28,396 nucleotides of DNA from an uncultured Actinomycetes bacterium (GCA_903918325.1 CAIXDY010000180.1:1-28396); one strand, 5' to 3'; counted from the stretch's first letter, positions 1 through 7,647 are shown. Program-made: numbers and translations. The notes: a model not told the origin generated them from the letters alone.

Positions 1-516
1 TGTAACACCAACAACTAAGCGATTCGGCGTGAGCGTATCTTCAACGGCAAATCCTTCACGCAGAAACTCTGGGTTCCACGCTAAATCAGCTTGTGGGGCC
101 GAAACTGCAAGTTGTTCACGTAGAGTTTGTGCAGTACCAACCGGCACCGTTGATTTACCTACTACAAGCGCGCCAGCTTTTAAGTGCGGTGCTATTTGTG
201 TGACAGAAGCGCGAACATACGTTAAATCAGCGGCCAAACTTTCGGCGCTTTGCGGTGTACCTACGCAAATAAAATGAACATCGGCATCGTTAACGGCGGA
301 GAAATCGGTAGTGAATGAAAGTCGGCCAGTTTTAATTTCTTGCGCTAACAAAGTATCTAGGCCGGGCTCATAAAAAGGCAGTTCACCTTTTTGTAACAAG
401 GCAACTTTTGCTGGATCGGTATCTACGCCAACGACAGTAAATCCCAAAGAAGACATACACGCCGCATGCGTGGCACCCAGATAACCACAACCTATGACTG
501 CCAGTTTCAAGGACAT
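1..516 (-). CDS. ugd: UDP-glucose 6-dehydrogenase, partial (C-terminus beyond window)
   Basis: This enzyme oxidises UDP-glucose to UDP-glucuronate with NAD+, supplying a charged sugar for surface polysaccharide. Only the first 172 residues are in the window; the gene runs off the left edge. Translation of the minus strand shows an N-terminal Rossmann motif GCGYLG (residues 9-14), an acidic residue D32 after the second strand as expected for NAD binding, ELPFYEPGL (45-53), FICVGTPQ, GKSTVPVGT and NPEFLREG, whose Glu is the usual catalytic acid/base. The catalytic cysteine lies in the missing part. The ATG start follows the LCP gene stop by 10 bases, so the two are probably cotranscribed. A GDP-mannose or UDP-ManNAc dehydrogenase is the alternative; the motif set fits UDP-glucose dehydrogenase best. 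Confidence 0.9.
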   Translation of the reverse strand, partial: MSLKLAVIGCGYLGATHAACMSSLGFTVVGVDTDPAKVALLQKGELPFYEPGLDTLLAQEIKTGRLSFTTDFSAVNDADVHFICVGTPQSAESLAADLTYVRASVTQIAPHLKAGALVVGKSTVPVGTAQTLREQLAVSAPQADLAWNPEFLREGFAVEDTLTPNRLVVGVT

Positions 517-526
517 AAAACTGAGT

Positions 527-1642
527 TTACTTCAGCGCACCGCATGGGTTTTCAGCCGCAGTGCGAGTCTTGAATTTATCAATTGCGGTGGCGGTAGGAG
601 AGCTACTTGCTGAGGCTGATGGAGAAGGGGTGACCTCATCAATTAATGGCAAGTCATGGATGAGACGATTAAATAGATCTGGCGCAAGGACTGGATCCCA
701 AGTAACTACAGAACCAAGTCCTGGGTAGCTTGCATTTGAATTTCCAAGTGGGATTGTCAGCGTTCTAACTTTGCCAGGAGTTAAATTCTTCAATTGTTTT
801 GCCAAGACAATTAAATCATTTTGATTCAATTGCGAATCTGTTTTCACTGTGGCAATTGCGGCATTAAAGAAATTAACGAGTTTAATTGGATTAAGAAGCA
901 CGCCAGTGCTCGTAACTTTCCTAAGCACCGCACTCATAAATTGTTGCTGGCGTTGCATACGGCCAAGGTCGCCCATGCCGTCAAAATCTCTTGTTCGAAC
1001 GTATTTCAAAGCTTCGATTCCATCCACATTGTGAATTCCTGCAGTCATTACTAAGTGACTCTTTGGATCGTTGATATCGCGTTTAGTACAGACTTGAATA
1101 CCACCTAGTGAGTCAACCATTCCAGCAAAACCCGCAAAACCGATTTCAACGTAGTGGTCAATCTTGATATTAGTTTCTTGTTCAATAGTTTGAATTAAAA
1201 GTGGAGCTCCACCCCAAGCAAAAGCGGCGTTAATTTTTCCTTTAGCTGCAGGAGCTATTTTAGTTTTATCTAAGACTGAAGGATGCGCAGGAATTGTTAC
1301 TAACGAGTCACGGGGGATTGAAATAATTGTTGCTTTATCGCGTGCCTTACTAATATGAACTAGCAGCATGGTGTCAGAACGTCCGCCAGCTGCTGATGCA
1401 GTTGAGCCAACACGTAATAACTTCAACTGGGCTTTACTCAAACCCGCGCGCGTATCTGAACCAACTAATAAATAATTAAGTGCAGAGGAAGGTTTATCGG
1501 GCCGCTTACCAAGGCTGCCAAAAACATCAACACGGTTAAGTGCGCCGCTCACTTGGCTCAAGCCCAACCAAGACACTGCAGAGATTGCGACGATGGCGAG
1601 TGAGATTGATGTAATTATTCGTATTGGTCGCGTCGCTTTCAC
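527..1642 (-). CDS. LCP (LytR-CpsA-Psr) family glycopolymer ligase
   Basis: LCP proteins transfer lipid-linked glycopolymers onto peptidoglycan outside the membrane. The 371-residue product starts with a short basic cytoplasmic segment and one membrane helix (about 9-30), then the LCP domain: LLVGSDTR near 58-65, GGRSDTMLLVHI, SIPRDSLV, KINAAFAWGG, a VDSLGGI segment and KYVRTRD followed by GRMQRQQ. These include the Arg and Asp residues that bind the pyrophosphate and metal in characterised LCP proteins. The C-terminus is a Ser/Pro/Thr/Ala-rich tail, probably an extracellular linker. The start is GTG at 1640-1642 with no ribosome binding site; a TAGTCT hexamer lies six bases before it. It is divergent from the glycosyltransferase at 1679 and upstream of ugd, which points to attachment of the polysaccharide made here. 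Confidence 0.93.
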   Translation of the reverse strand: MKATRPIRIITSISLAIVAISAVSWLGLSQVSGALNRVDVFGSLGKRPDKPSSALNYLLVGSDTRAGLSKAQLKLLRVGSTASAAGGRSDTMLLVHISKARDKATIISIPRDSLVTIPAHPSVLDKTKIAPAAKGKINAAFAWGGAPLLIQTIEQETNIKIDHYVEIGFAGFAGMVDSLGGIQVCTKRDINDPKSHLVMTAGIHNVDGIEALKYVRTRDFDGMGDLGRMQRQQQFMSAVLRKVTSTGVLLNPIKLVNFFNAAIATVKTDSQLNQNDLIVLAKQLKNLTPGKVRTLTIPLGNSNASYPGLGSVVTWDPVLAPDLFNRLIHDLPLIDEVTPSPSASASSSPTATAIDKFKTRTAAENPCGALK

Positions 1643-1648
1643 AGGGAG

Positions 1649-1654
1649 AGACTA
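1649..1654 (-). promoter_or_regulatory. Candidate leaderless -10 box (TAGTCT) for the LCP gene
   Basis: On the minus strand TAGTCT is followed by six bases (CTCCCT) and then the GTG start. A transcript from this box would begin at or next to the start codon. No convincing -35 was seen. It belongs to a repeated class in this window. Confidence 0.5.
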
Positions 1655-1669
1655 CTTGGACGATACGGT

Positions 1670-1676
1670 GGAGGGG
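1670..1676 (+). promoter_or_regulatory. Ribosome binding site GGAGGGG for the glycosyltransferase at 1679
   Basis: A strong purine-rich Shine-Dalgarno match ends two bases before the ATG, with the GGAGG core four bases away. The short spacing still makes 1679 the natural start. Confidence 0.6.
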
Positions 1677-1678
1677 TT

Positions 1679-2680
1679 ATGACGACATCAGCAAATCAGT
1701 TATATGGCTCACCGAAGCGTGAAATTTCCGTCATTCTGCCTATCCTCAACGAAGCTAAATATTTAGAAGAGGCTGTGAATGCCATTTTCGAACAGGATTT
1801 TGCTGGACTAACGCAAATTATTTTGGCAGTGGGTCCATCGAAGGATGCAACTTTGTCGATTGCCCAGACCATTGCCGCTAAAGATTCGCGAGTGATAGTT
1901 GTAGAAAATCCATCAGGTAGAACTGCGGCCGGATTAAATATCGCTTTGTGGGCCTCTTCATATAACGTCATTGTGCGCATTGATGGGCATACCCAAGTTC
2001 CTAACAATTACTTAACAATGGTTTTTGATATTTTGGAGAAAACTGGCGCAGTCAATGTTGGCGGAATTATGGCGGCCGAAGGTCGAAATATCTTTGAAAG
2101 TTCGGTTGCACGTGCGATGCGAAGTCCATTAGGTGTTGGAACATCTCGTTTCCATACTGGTGGAAATGCTGGTGAAGTCGATACGGTCTACTTAGGTGCC
2201 TTTAGAAAAGAAGCGCTTTTAGCCGTCGGTGGGTATGACGAGAGATTTACACGAGCTCAAGATTGGGAACTCAATCACAGATTACGTGTTGCCGGAGGTT
2301 TAATTTATTTTGATCCGCGTCTCATTGTTATATATCGACCACGATCAACTTATAAAGCCCTTGCTAAACAGTATTTTGAATATGGTCGTTGGAGGCGTGT
2401 AGTTTCACGCCGTCATCAAGGCACAATTAATTACCGATATCTTGCCCCGCCATTAACAGTTTTTGGTGTTGCTAGTTCCTTAATTTTGGGATCTCTTATT
2501 TCTCCACTCTTATTTATCCCAGCGTTCACGTATGCATTTTTCTTAATCATTGCGTCGGCAAAGATTGGCACTTCCATTGCTGAAATTCTGCGATTACCCT
2601 TTATTTTGCTCACAATGCATATGACATGGGGCTTGGGCTTTCTTACTTCGCCAAAGTCGTTAGCTGGTGCGGTAACCTAG
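1679..2680 (+). CDS. Glycosyltransferase family 2 (ExoA-like), membrane-anchored
   Basis: The 333-residue product is a family 2 glycosyltransferase that probably adds a sugar to a lipid-linked surface polysaccharide at the cytoplasmic face. The GT-A fold starts with ISVILPILNEAKYLEEAV (about 16-33). It continues with AVGPSKDAT, ENPSGRTAAGLN, VRIDGHTQVP around 99-108 (the acidic nucleotide/metal site, DGH instead of DXD) and GGYDERFTRAQDWELNHRLR in the acceptor/catalytic part. The last about 80 residues hold two or three hydrophobic helices. This layout matches succinoglycan ExoA-type enzymes. It begins with a good ribosome binding site and leads an operon with the ABC exporter. The exact sugar cannot be read from sequence. 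Confidence 0.88.
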   Translation: MTTSANQLYGSPKREISVILPILNEAKYLEEAVNAIFEQDFAGLTQIILAVGPSKDATLSIAQTIAAKDSRVIVVENPSGRTAAGLNIALWASSYNVIVRIDGHTQVPNNYLTMVFDILEKTGAVNVGGIMAAEGRNIFESSVARAMRSPLGVGTSRFHTGGNAGEVDTVYLGAFRKEALLAVGGYDERFTRAQDWELNHRLRVAGGLIYFDPRLIVIYRPRSTYKALAKQYFEYGRWRRVVSRRHQGTINYRYLAPPLTVFGVASSLILGSLISPLLFIPAFTYAFFLIIASAKIGTSIAEILRLPFILLTMHMTWGLGFLTSPKSLAGAVT

Positions 2681-2685
2681 CCAAT

Positions 2686-3513
2686 GTGAGCACACCGACG
2701 CAGGTATATGAGCCATTTCGCGCTGGCCTGCCACCTATCGGGCGGTACTGGAAATCATTGTGGTCAAGACGCACATTTATTGCTGAATATTCAAAATCAG
2801 AGCTTCAAGAACAACACTTTGATTCAATTTTTGGTCAACTGTGGCTGATTTTAAATCCGCTGCTTTTATCGGGTGTGTACTACTTACTTATCGTCATTAT
2901 TCGCGGTTCATCAGATAGCACCCGTTACGCCCACCTCACCGCCTCGCTTTTCCTCTTTTATTTAATTGCCAATTCACTGAGCAGCGGAGTTAAGTCTGTA
3001 ACCACGGGACAAAAGTTAATTTTAAATACGGCATTTCCTCGAATGATGTTGCCAATATCTGCTGTTGTAGTTGCTGTCACTAAATTTCTTCCAACGCTGG
3101 GCGTATTTTTAGTAATTCGCACACTTATTGGTTTACCCGTCACGTGGCAGATGCTGTGGGCTATTCCGGTTTTGCTCATCACAATTTTGCTTGCGCTGGG
3201 TTTAGCAATCGCGATTTCATGTATAAATGTTTATTTTAGAGATATTGCAAGTTTTCTTCCATATTTAACGCGAACACTTCTCTATTTGTCACCCATACTT
3301 TATGAAGCTTCCACAATGATTCCTAAAGTGAGAAAATTCGAAGTCTTTAATCCATTATTCCCAATCCTTGATAGCTGGTCACGCACGATGGTTCATGGCC
3401 AAGCCCCGGCAATGTCAAGTGTCTTACAAGCATTAGCTTGGGCCATAGGAATTTTCTTGTTTGGAACTTATTTCTTCTTATCAAGGGAGCGCGAATTTGC
3501 CGTCCGTCTCTAA
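2686..3513 (+). CDS. ABC-2 type polysaccharide export permease (Wzm/TagG family)
   Basis: Integral membrane subunit of an ABC exporter for O-antigen or teichoic-acid-like polymers. I place the start at GTG 2686, five bases after the glycosyltransferase stop, giving 275 residues. An in-frame ATG at 2626 would add 20 residues and overlap the upstream gene by 55 bases, which is less likely. The N-terminus has the amphipathic segment typical of the family (RRTFIAEYSKSEL), then a region around FGQLWLILNPLLLSGVYYLL. About six hydrophobic helices follow, and YFRDIASFLPYLTRTLLYLSPILYE is the usual ABC-2 signature region. The partner ATPase overlaps the 3' end by 17 bases, supporting a two-component exporter. 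Confidence 0.9.
   Translation: MSTPTQVYEPFRAGLPPIGRYWKSLWSRRTFIAEYSKSELQEQHFDSIFGQLWLILNPLLLSGVYYLLIVIIRGSSDSTRYAHLTASLFLFYLIANSLSSGVKSVTTGQKLILNTAFPRMMLPISAVVVAVTKFLPTLGVFLVIRTLIGLPVTWQMLWAIPVLLITILLALGLAIAISCINVYFRDIASFLPYLTRTLLYLSPILYEASTMIPKVRKFEVFNPLFPILDSWSRTMVHGQAPAMSSVLQALAWAIGIFLFGTYFFLSREREFAVRL
3483..3489 (+). promoter_or_regulatory. Ribosome binding site AAGGGAG deciding the TTG start of the ATPase
   Basis: AAGGGAG lies seven bases before TTG 3497 inside the end of the permease gene. An upstream in-frame TTG at 3461 has no such site, so 3497 is preferred. Confidence 0.6.
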
Positions 3514-4294
3514 CTCCCATAAATCTGGTGATATTGCAGTTTCAGTTCGTGATCTTTCACTGACGTACACCACTGCAATCGACCGTAAACCAACTTTGAA
3601 ATCACGCGCCAAATCTTTAGGTCGTGGAACTAAACAAACTCGTGTAGTTAATGCCCTAAGTCATGTAAATCTAGATGTTGAGTATGGACATGTATTAGGA
3701 GTTATTGGGGCTAATGGCGCCGGTAAATCAACGATGATGCGAGTTATTGCCGGCATCTTGCCCCCCACTGAAGGTCGCGTTGAAGTATTTGGAAAAGTAA
3801 GCACCTTGCTAGCACTTGGAGTTGGTTTTAATCCTGCAATGTCAGGTCGCAAAAATGTGTATTTGGGTGGTTTAGCTGCTGGAATGTCACGTGGTGAAAT
3901 CGATGACCACTTTGAAGAAATCGCAGATTTCTCTGAACTTGGGGATGCAATTGACGCTCCGATGCGCACATACTCATCTGGAATGTACGCGCGATTAGCT
4001 TTTTCAGTGGCCGCCACAACTCGGCCAGATATTTTGATTGTGGATGAAGCTTTAAGTACTGGAGACGCAAAATTTAAAGAAAAATCATTAAATCGCATGA
4101 AGGAACTTCGTGGTGATGATCGTGCATTAATTCTAGTTAGTCATGCCATGCTCACTCTTCGAGATATTTGTAATGATGTTGCTTGGATTCACAAAGGAAA
4201 ACTTGTAAAGCGCGGCAATCCAGATGAAGTTATTGATGCTTATCAAGAGTTTTTGCAGGTTGGGAAGAGCGCTGCCATCGATGAGGATGTTTAA
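3497..4294 (+). CDS. ABC transporter ATP-binding protein, polysaccharide export (Wzt/TagH type)
   Basis: ATPase subunit that powers the permease encoded just before it. From the TTG start the product has 265 residues. Walker A GANGAGKST is at 71-79, the signature YSSGM at 159-163, Walker B ILIVDEA at 179-185 and the switch His of LVSHAM near 216. As in Wzt and TagH, an N-terminal extension before the P-loop carries KPTLKSRAKSLGRG, and the segment VSTLLALGVGFNPAMSGR is typical of the polysaccharide exporter subfamily. It ends soon after the nucleotide-binding domain. It therefore lacks the C-terminal carbohydrate-binding domain of some Wzt proteins, so substrate selection must lie elsewhere. 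It overlaps the permease by 17 bases and the next gene by about 14 bases. Confidence 0.93.
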   Translation: MPSVSNSHKSGDIAVSVRDLSLTYTTAIDRKPTLKSRAKSLGRGTKQTRVVNALSHVNLDVEYGHVLGVIGANGAGKSTMMRVIAGILPPTEGRVEVFGKVSTLLALGVGFNPAMSGRKNVYLGGLAAGMSRGEIDDHFEEIADFSELGDAIDAPMRTYSSGMYARLAFSVAATTRPDILIVDEALSTGDAKFKEKSLNRMKELRGDDRALILVSHAMLTLRDICNDVAWIHKGKLVKRGNPDEVIDAYQEFLQVGKSAAIDEDV

Positions 4295-5525
4295 ACTTCT
4301 TCTTATTTTTCTTTTTTTGTGCACGGCAGTTAATCCGGTTGCACACGCAGCCGATGCGCCCCCAAATTTTACTTTTCATGGCGCCGGCTATGGTCATGGT
4401 GTTGGTCTGAGTCAAATGGGCGCCAGATTTATGGCACTTTCTGGGAAAAGTTCGGCCGAGATTTTGCAATACTATTTTAAAGATGTAGTCATCGAACCTA
4501 AAGATGACTCTAAAATTCTGAGAGTAAATATTGGACATTCACTTGCTACGGCCAAGATTTTTACGGCAATTAAAGGTGGACAGATTCAATTATTTGAAGG
4601 CGATATTGCTGATAGCTCCGACGCAGTTCCCGTAGCAACTTTTGATTCGAAGAGTTATTTAACTTTTTCACTCCTTGGTTCAAATACAGTTCCAATTTTA
4701 ACTACGGGCAAAACTTCAAGCTATTTAAATAAAGGTAAAATCTTCACAATTAGGTGGAGCGGAACTAGATATTTATCTGGGATAGATTCCGTAGTGAATG
4801 TCACTCAAACTGGTGTCACACAGAAATATCGTTATGGTCAGATGCAGCTGAAAACTCTCAGAGTTGGTACCACTTATCGGATTGAATTAACTAACTCGGT
4901 TCGATTAGCCGATGAATATTTATGGGGCGTGAGTGAGATGCCATCGTATTGGCCAATTGCAGCTCTAGAAGCTCAAGCAATTGCTTCGCGCACGTACGCC
5001 TTGAGCAAGGCTGGAATTTATCGCGCAGCTTGCGATTGTGATTTATATGGACAGAGTACTGATCAAGTATTTGTTGGTTACGCTAAAGAAACCGAAAAGA
5101 AATATGGCCAGATTTGGAAAAACGTTGTTAGCAATACAGCTGGTCTCACAATTACCCAATCCGGCCAGCCGATAACTGCATATTTTTTCTCATCTTCGGG
5201 CGGTAAAACCGAAACTGCGGAGAATGCTTGGGGGAGTGCAAGAACATTTACCCAATCAGTTGATGATCCTGGATCCTTGGACTTAACTTTGAATCCAAAC
5301 TTCGTAACGTGGAATCGAGTAGTTTCTCAAAATGTTGTTGCTACTGCTTTCAAATTACCAGATGTGGTCACTTTAGAAATATTGAGCAAAAATGAAAGTG
5401 GAACCGTTGCTCAGATTCGAGCAACAGCGAGCACTGGTGCACAAGTTGTTCTTAAAGGTGAAACTTTTCGAAGTAGAGCAAAAATACCTTCAGCGTGGTT
5501 TGATTTAGTTAGCGTGCAAAATTGA
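4281..5525 (+). CDS. Secreted SpoIID/LytB domain protein
   Basis: Exported protein of the SpoIID/LytB family; characterised members are lytic transglycosylases that cut glycan strands lacking stem peptides. I use ATG 4281 (ATG 4287 is also possible), giving 414 residues. A signal peptide covers about 1-23 (hydrophobic core KLLLIFLFLC, cleavage after AHA). GYGHGVGLSQMGA (36-48) lies near the N-terminus, an order I recall from other actinobacterial members; in Bacillus SpoIID it is at the C-terminal end. The core motif YLWGVSEMP (213-221) keeps the catalytic-type Glu at 219, followed by EAQAIASRTYAL and AYFFSSSGGKTE. The organism is not a sporulator by this evidence, so the role is likely wall remodelling tied to the exporter operon. 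The 3' end overlaps dapD by 21 bases, tail to tail. Confidence 0.88.
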   Translation: MRMFKLLLIFLFLCTAVNPVAHAADAPPNFTFHGAGYGHGVGLSQMGARFMALSGKSSAEILQYYFKDVVIEPKDDSKILRVNIGHSLATAKIFTAIKGGQIQLFEGDIADSSDAVPVATFDSKSYLTFSLLGSNTVPILTTGKTSSYLNKGKIFTIRWSGTRYLSGIDSVVNVTQTGVTQKYRYGQMQLKTLRVGTTYRIELTNSVRLADEYLWGVSEMPSYWPIAALEAQAIASRTYALSKAGIYRAACDCDLYGQSTDQVFVGYAKETEKKYGQIWKNVVSNTAGLTITQSGQPITAYFFSSSGGKTETAENAWGSARTFTQSVDDPGSLDLTLNPNFVTWNRVVSQNVVATAFKLPDVVTLEILSKNESGTVAQIRATASTGAQVVLKGETFRSRAKIPSAWFDLVSVQN

Positions 5526-6422
5526 ATTAAGTCCGCCCCATGTACCAGTGCGATTAATCGCTTCAAGTGCCCCATCTAATGAGTTACGACGAAATAGAAG
5601 ATTATTTGCTCCAGAAAGTGCGGCGGCTTTTACAACTTCGCCATCAGGCAAGCGAACTTTTGATGCTGCAGTGACATAGGTACCGGCTTCAATAACGCAA
5701 TTATTACCCAATGAGATTCCACAACCTGAATTAGCTCCTAGTAATGATTTTTCACCAATTGAGATAACTTCCTTACCACCGCCACTGAGCGTTCCCATGA
5801 TTGAGGCTCCACCACCAATATCTGAGCCATCACCCACAACTACTCCAGCAGAAATTCGACCTTCGACCATAGAGGTTCCAAGAGTTCCGGCGTTGAAGTT
5901 AACAAAACCTTCATGCATGACCGTAGTACCAGAGGCTAAGTGTGCGCCTAGTCGAACGCGATCAGCATCTGCAATACGAACTCCACTTGGAACTACGTAA
6001 TCAACCATTCGAGGGAATTTATCAACTGAAAAAACAGTGACATGTGGGTACTTTGCTTTTAATCGTGCACGTGTAATTTCAAATCCATCAACAGCGCATG
6101 GTCCAACTGAAGTCCACACAACGTTGTTGAGTAGACCGAAAATTCCATCGAGTGAAACTCCATGTGGCTTTACTAATCGATGTGAGAGTAAATGCAAACG
6201 TAAATAAGCATCGGCTGCATCGGCCGGTGCCACAGTTGTATCTATTTGAAGACTGACAATTTCACGCGCAACGCCGCGATCATCATCTTTTCCGACTAGT
6301 GCAAGTAGTTCAGGGGGAACCGAAGCCGATAAAGGATTAAGAACCGGTGATGGAAACCAGACATCAAGGATTTTGCCTTGAGCAACTGTTGCGATTCCGT
6401 GGCCTGAAGCTATGGTCGTCAT
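5505..6422 (-). CDS. dapD: 2,3,4,5-tetrahydropyridine-2,6-dicarboxylate N-succinyltransferase
   Basis: Transfers succinyl from succinyl-CoA to tetrahydrodipicolinate in the succinylase branch of diaminopimelate and lysine synthesis. The 305-residue product is of the actinobacterial type, which is longer at the N-terminus than and divergent from E. coli DapD. The N-terminal half is globular (FPSPVLNPLSA, LRLHLLSHRLVKPHG). The second half is a left-handed beta-helix of hexapeptide repeats: RVRLGAHLASGTTVMHEG, GRISAGVVVGDGSDIGGGAS, GEKSLLGANSGCGISLGNN. The start is ATG 6420-6422, only 30 bases from the divergent LOG gene, with TAGGCT six bases before the ATG. DapC, the next aminotransferase of the same pathway, is at 21343. 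Confidence 0.93.
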   Translation of the reverse strand: MTTIASGHGIATVAQGKILDVWFPSPVLNPLSASVPPELLALVGKDDDRGVAREIVSLQIDTTVAPADAADAYLRLHLLSHRLVKPHGVSLDGIFGLLNNVVWTSVGPCAVDGFEITRARLKAKYPHVTVFSVDKFPRMVDYVVPSGVRIADADRVRLGAHLASGTTVMHEGFVNFNAGTLGTSMVEGRISAGVVVGDGSDIGGGASIMGTLSGGGKEVISIGEKSLLGANSGCGISLGNNCVIEAGTYVTAASKVRLPDGEVVKAAALSGANNLLFRRNSLDGALEAINRTGTWGGLNSILHAN

Positions 6423-6428
6423 GTCCTA

Positions 6429-6434
6429 AGCCTA
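6429..6434 (-). promoter_or_regulatory. Candidate leaderless -10 box (TAGGCT) for dapD
   Basis: TAGGCT on the minus strand lies six bases before the dapD ATG. It is separated by only five bases from the opposing box of the LOG gene. No ribosome binding site is present. Confidence 0.5.
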
Positions 6435-6439
6435 ACCCC

Positions 6440-6445
6440 TATCCT
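6440..6445 (+). promoter_or_regulatory. Candidate leaderless -10 box (TATCCT) for the LOG-family gene
   Basis: TATCCT is followed by seven bases (TGCGGGC) and the ATG at 6453. The 30-base intergenic region leaves no space for an untranslated leader on either side. Confidence 0.5.
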
Positions 6446-6452
6446 TGCGGGC

Positions 6453-6986
6453 ATGCGCATTGCAGTCTTTTGCTCGTCTTCGCCAACGATTGATCAGAAA
6501 TATGTTGACCTTGCCTACGATTTAGGCCAGGCAGTGGCGGCACAATCCTGGGAGTTAGTTACAGGTGGTGGACACATTTCTATGATGGGCGCAGTTTCTC
6601 GCGGAGCTCGCGAAGCTGGCGGGCGTACAGTTGGTGTAATCCCTCAAGCATTAGTTGATATTGAATTTGCAGATCACGACAATGATGAGTTACACGTTGT
6701 AGAAACAATGGGCGAGCGTAAAGCTTTAATCACCGATATTGCCGACGCATTTATTACTTTGCCGGGCGGCGCTGGAACTTTAGAAGAGTTTTTTGAAATT
6801 TGGGTTGGCCGCTATTTAAAATTTCATAATAAGCCGGTAGTAATTCTTGACCCATTTGGAATTTATAATCCGCTACATGAATTAGTCGCCCACTTAGAAA
6901 AGGAAAATTTCATAAAGCCCGGGATGCGTGAATTAATTTCCTGGACAACTACGACGCAAGATGCAATTACTCAATGTTCAAAGTAA
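6453..6986 (+). CDS. LOG family protein (TIGR00730), nucleoside 5'-monophosphate phosphoribohydrolase-like
   Basis: Members of this family cleave the N-glycosidic bond of nucleotide monophosphates; plant LOG enzymes release active cytokinin and bacterial ones act on AMP-like substrates. The 177-residue product has the Rossmann-like N-terminus MRIAVFCSSS, TGGGHISMMGAVSRGA around 37-52, MGERK (86-90) and the diagnostic PGGAGTLEE (104-112). Length matches the family. It is divergent from dapD, an order also found in mycobacteria (dapD Rv1201c, LOG Rv1205, from memory). Its 3' end overlaps the SRPBCC gene by 13 bases. The true substrate cannot be told from sequence. Confidence 0.9.
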   Translation: MRIAVFCSSSPTIDQKYVDLAYDLGQAVAAQSWELVTGGGHISMMGAVSRGAREAGGRTVGVIPQALVDIEFADHDNDELHVVETMGERKALITDIADAFITLPGGAGTLEEFFEIWVGRYLKFHNKPVVILDPFGIYNPLHELVAHLEKENFIKPGMRELISWTTTTQDAITQCSK

Positions 6987-7408
6987 TAAAAAATCACATT
7001 GCAATTACTCTGACGATTAATGCTCCGATTGAAGTCGTGTGGGAAGAACTTGCACAATGGGAAAAGCAAAGCGATTGGATGCTCCAAACAAAAGTCTGGG
7101 TAACATCACACGTAACTGAAGGTGTTGGCACCGCAATTAGCGCATTCACGGGAATGGGCCGATTGGGAATTTTGGACACCATGGAAGTAACAAAGTGGGA
7201 ACCGCCGCATACGTGCGATGTTGTTCATACTGGAAAAATTATCAAAGGCACTGGTAGGTTTCATTTGAGAGAATTAACTCCAACCTCGGTTGCATTTGAT
7301 TGGTCAGAAGATGTAGTTGCCCCCCGAATTCTTTTTGTGTTGATCAAGCCAGCCTTGTTTCTAGGCGTTCGAATTTCACTGGCTCGATTTGCTCGAACAT
7401 TCCAGTAG
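6974..7408 (+). CDS. SRPBCC (START-like) family protein
   Basis: Small protein of 144 residues with the polyketide-cyclase/START-like fold signature: a first strand followed by INAPIEVVWEELAQWEKQSDWM (about 17-38). Later strands are rich in aromatic residues (TKWEPPHTCDVVHTGKIIKGTGRFHLREL), and a long C-terminal helix is present. These proteins bind hydrophobic ligands in a central cavity; none can be assigned here. The start overlaps the LOG gene by 13 bases and no clear ribosome binding site is visible, suggesting translational coupling. Confidence 0.78.
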   Translation: MFKVIKNHIAITLTINAPIEVVWEELAQWEKQSDWMLQTKVWVTSHVTEGVGTAISAFTGMGRLGILDTMEVTKWEPPHTCDVVHTGKIIKGTGRFHLRELTPTSVAFDWSEDVVAPRILFVLIKPALFLGVRISLARFARTFQ

Positions 7409-7442
7409 AAGGCCCTTGAGGCACTAGCCATTGATTGCCCAG

Positions 7443-7448
7443 TAACCT
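7443..7448 (+). promoter_or_regulatory. Candidate leaderless -10 box (TAACCT)
   Basis: TAACCT is followed by seven bases and the ATG at 7456 of the sigma region 4-like gene. There is no ribosome binding site. Confidence 0.45.
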
Positions 7449-7455
7449 TAGAACC

Positions 7456-7647
7456 ATGAGTAAGCCCACCACTTTGGCCCAGGTGCTTGCCGCGTTGCCT
7501 GAAGAAGAAAGAACCATCTTGACCTTGCACTATTTGAAGTCAATGTCAGCTGCCGAGATTGCAACACTGCTTAAGGTTCCATCTCGCTCAGTTGAGGCCG
7601 TTATTACCAGCGGAAAGGCGCGATTGAGCGCAGCCCTAGGCATGTAA
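7456..7647 (+). CDS. Stand-alone sigma-70 region 4-like helix-turn-helix protein
   Basis: A 63-residue protein that is almost entirely a sigma region 4 domain: LAALPEEERTILTLHYLKSM, then AAEIATLLKVPSRSVEAVI, then GKARLSAAL. This matches the C-terminal domain of ECF-type sigma factors (the part that reads the -35 element), while region 2, needed for core polymerase and -10 binding, is absent. I chose ATG 7456; an in-frame TTG at 7435 is further upstream and overlaps the likely promoter. The ATG has no ribosome binding site but sits seven bases after TAACCT. It may act as a small DNA-binding regulator or as a modulator of polymerase; this is inference. It lies between the SRPBCC and DUF3117 genes. 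Confidence 0.8.
   Translation: MSKPTTLAQVLAALPEEERTILTLHYLKSMSAAEIATLLKVPSRSVEAVITSGKARLSAALGM

Noticed and set aside
29..277. An 82-codon open frame on the plus strand at the left edge
   Set aside because: It is antisense to the UDP-glucose dehydrogenase, whose motifs are unmistakable on the minus strand.
2626..2685. An upstream start for the ABC permease giving 20 more residues
   Set aside because: It would overlap the glycosyltransferase by 55 bases and add a segment not like the family N-terminus; GTG 2686 directly after the stop is simpler.
3661..4098. A 145-codon open frame on the minus strand
   Set aside because: It is the shadow of the ABC ATPase, which has complete Walker and signature motifs.
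4281..5525. Evidence of sporulation from the SpoIID-like protein
   Set aside because: SpoIID/LytB domain proteins are widespread in non-sporulating Actinomycetota, and no other sporulation gene is in the window.
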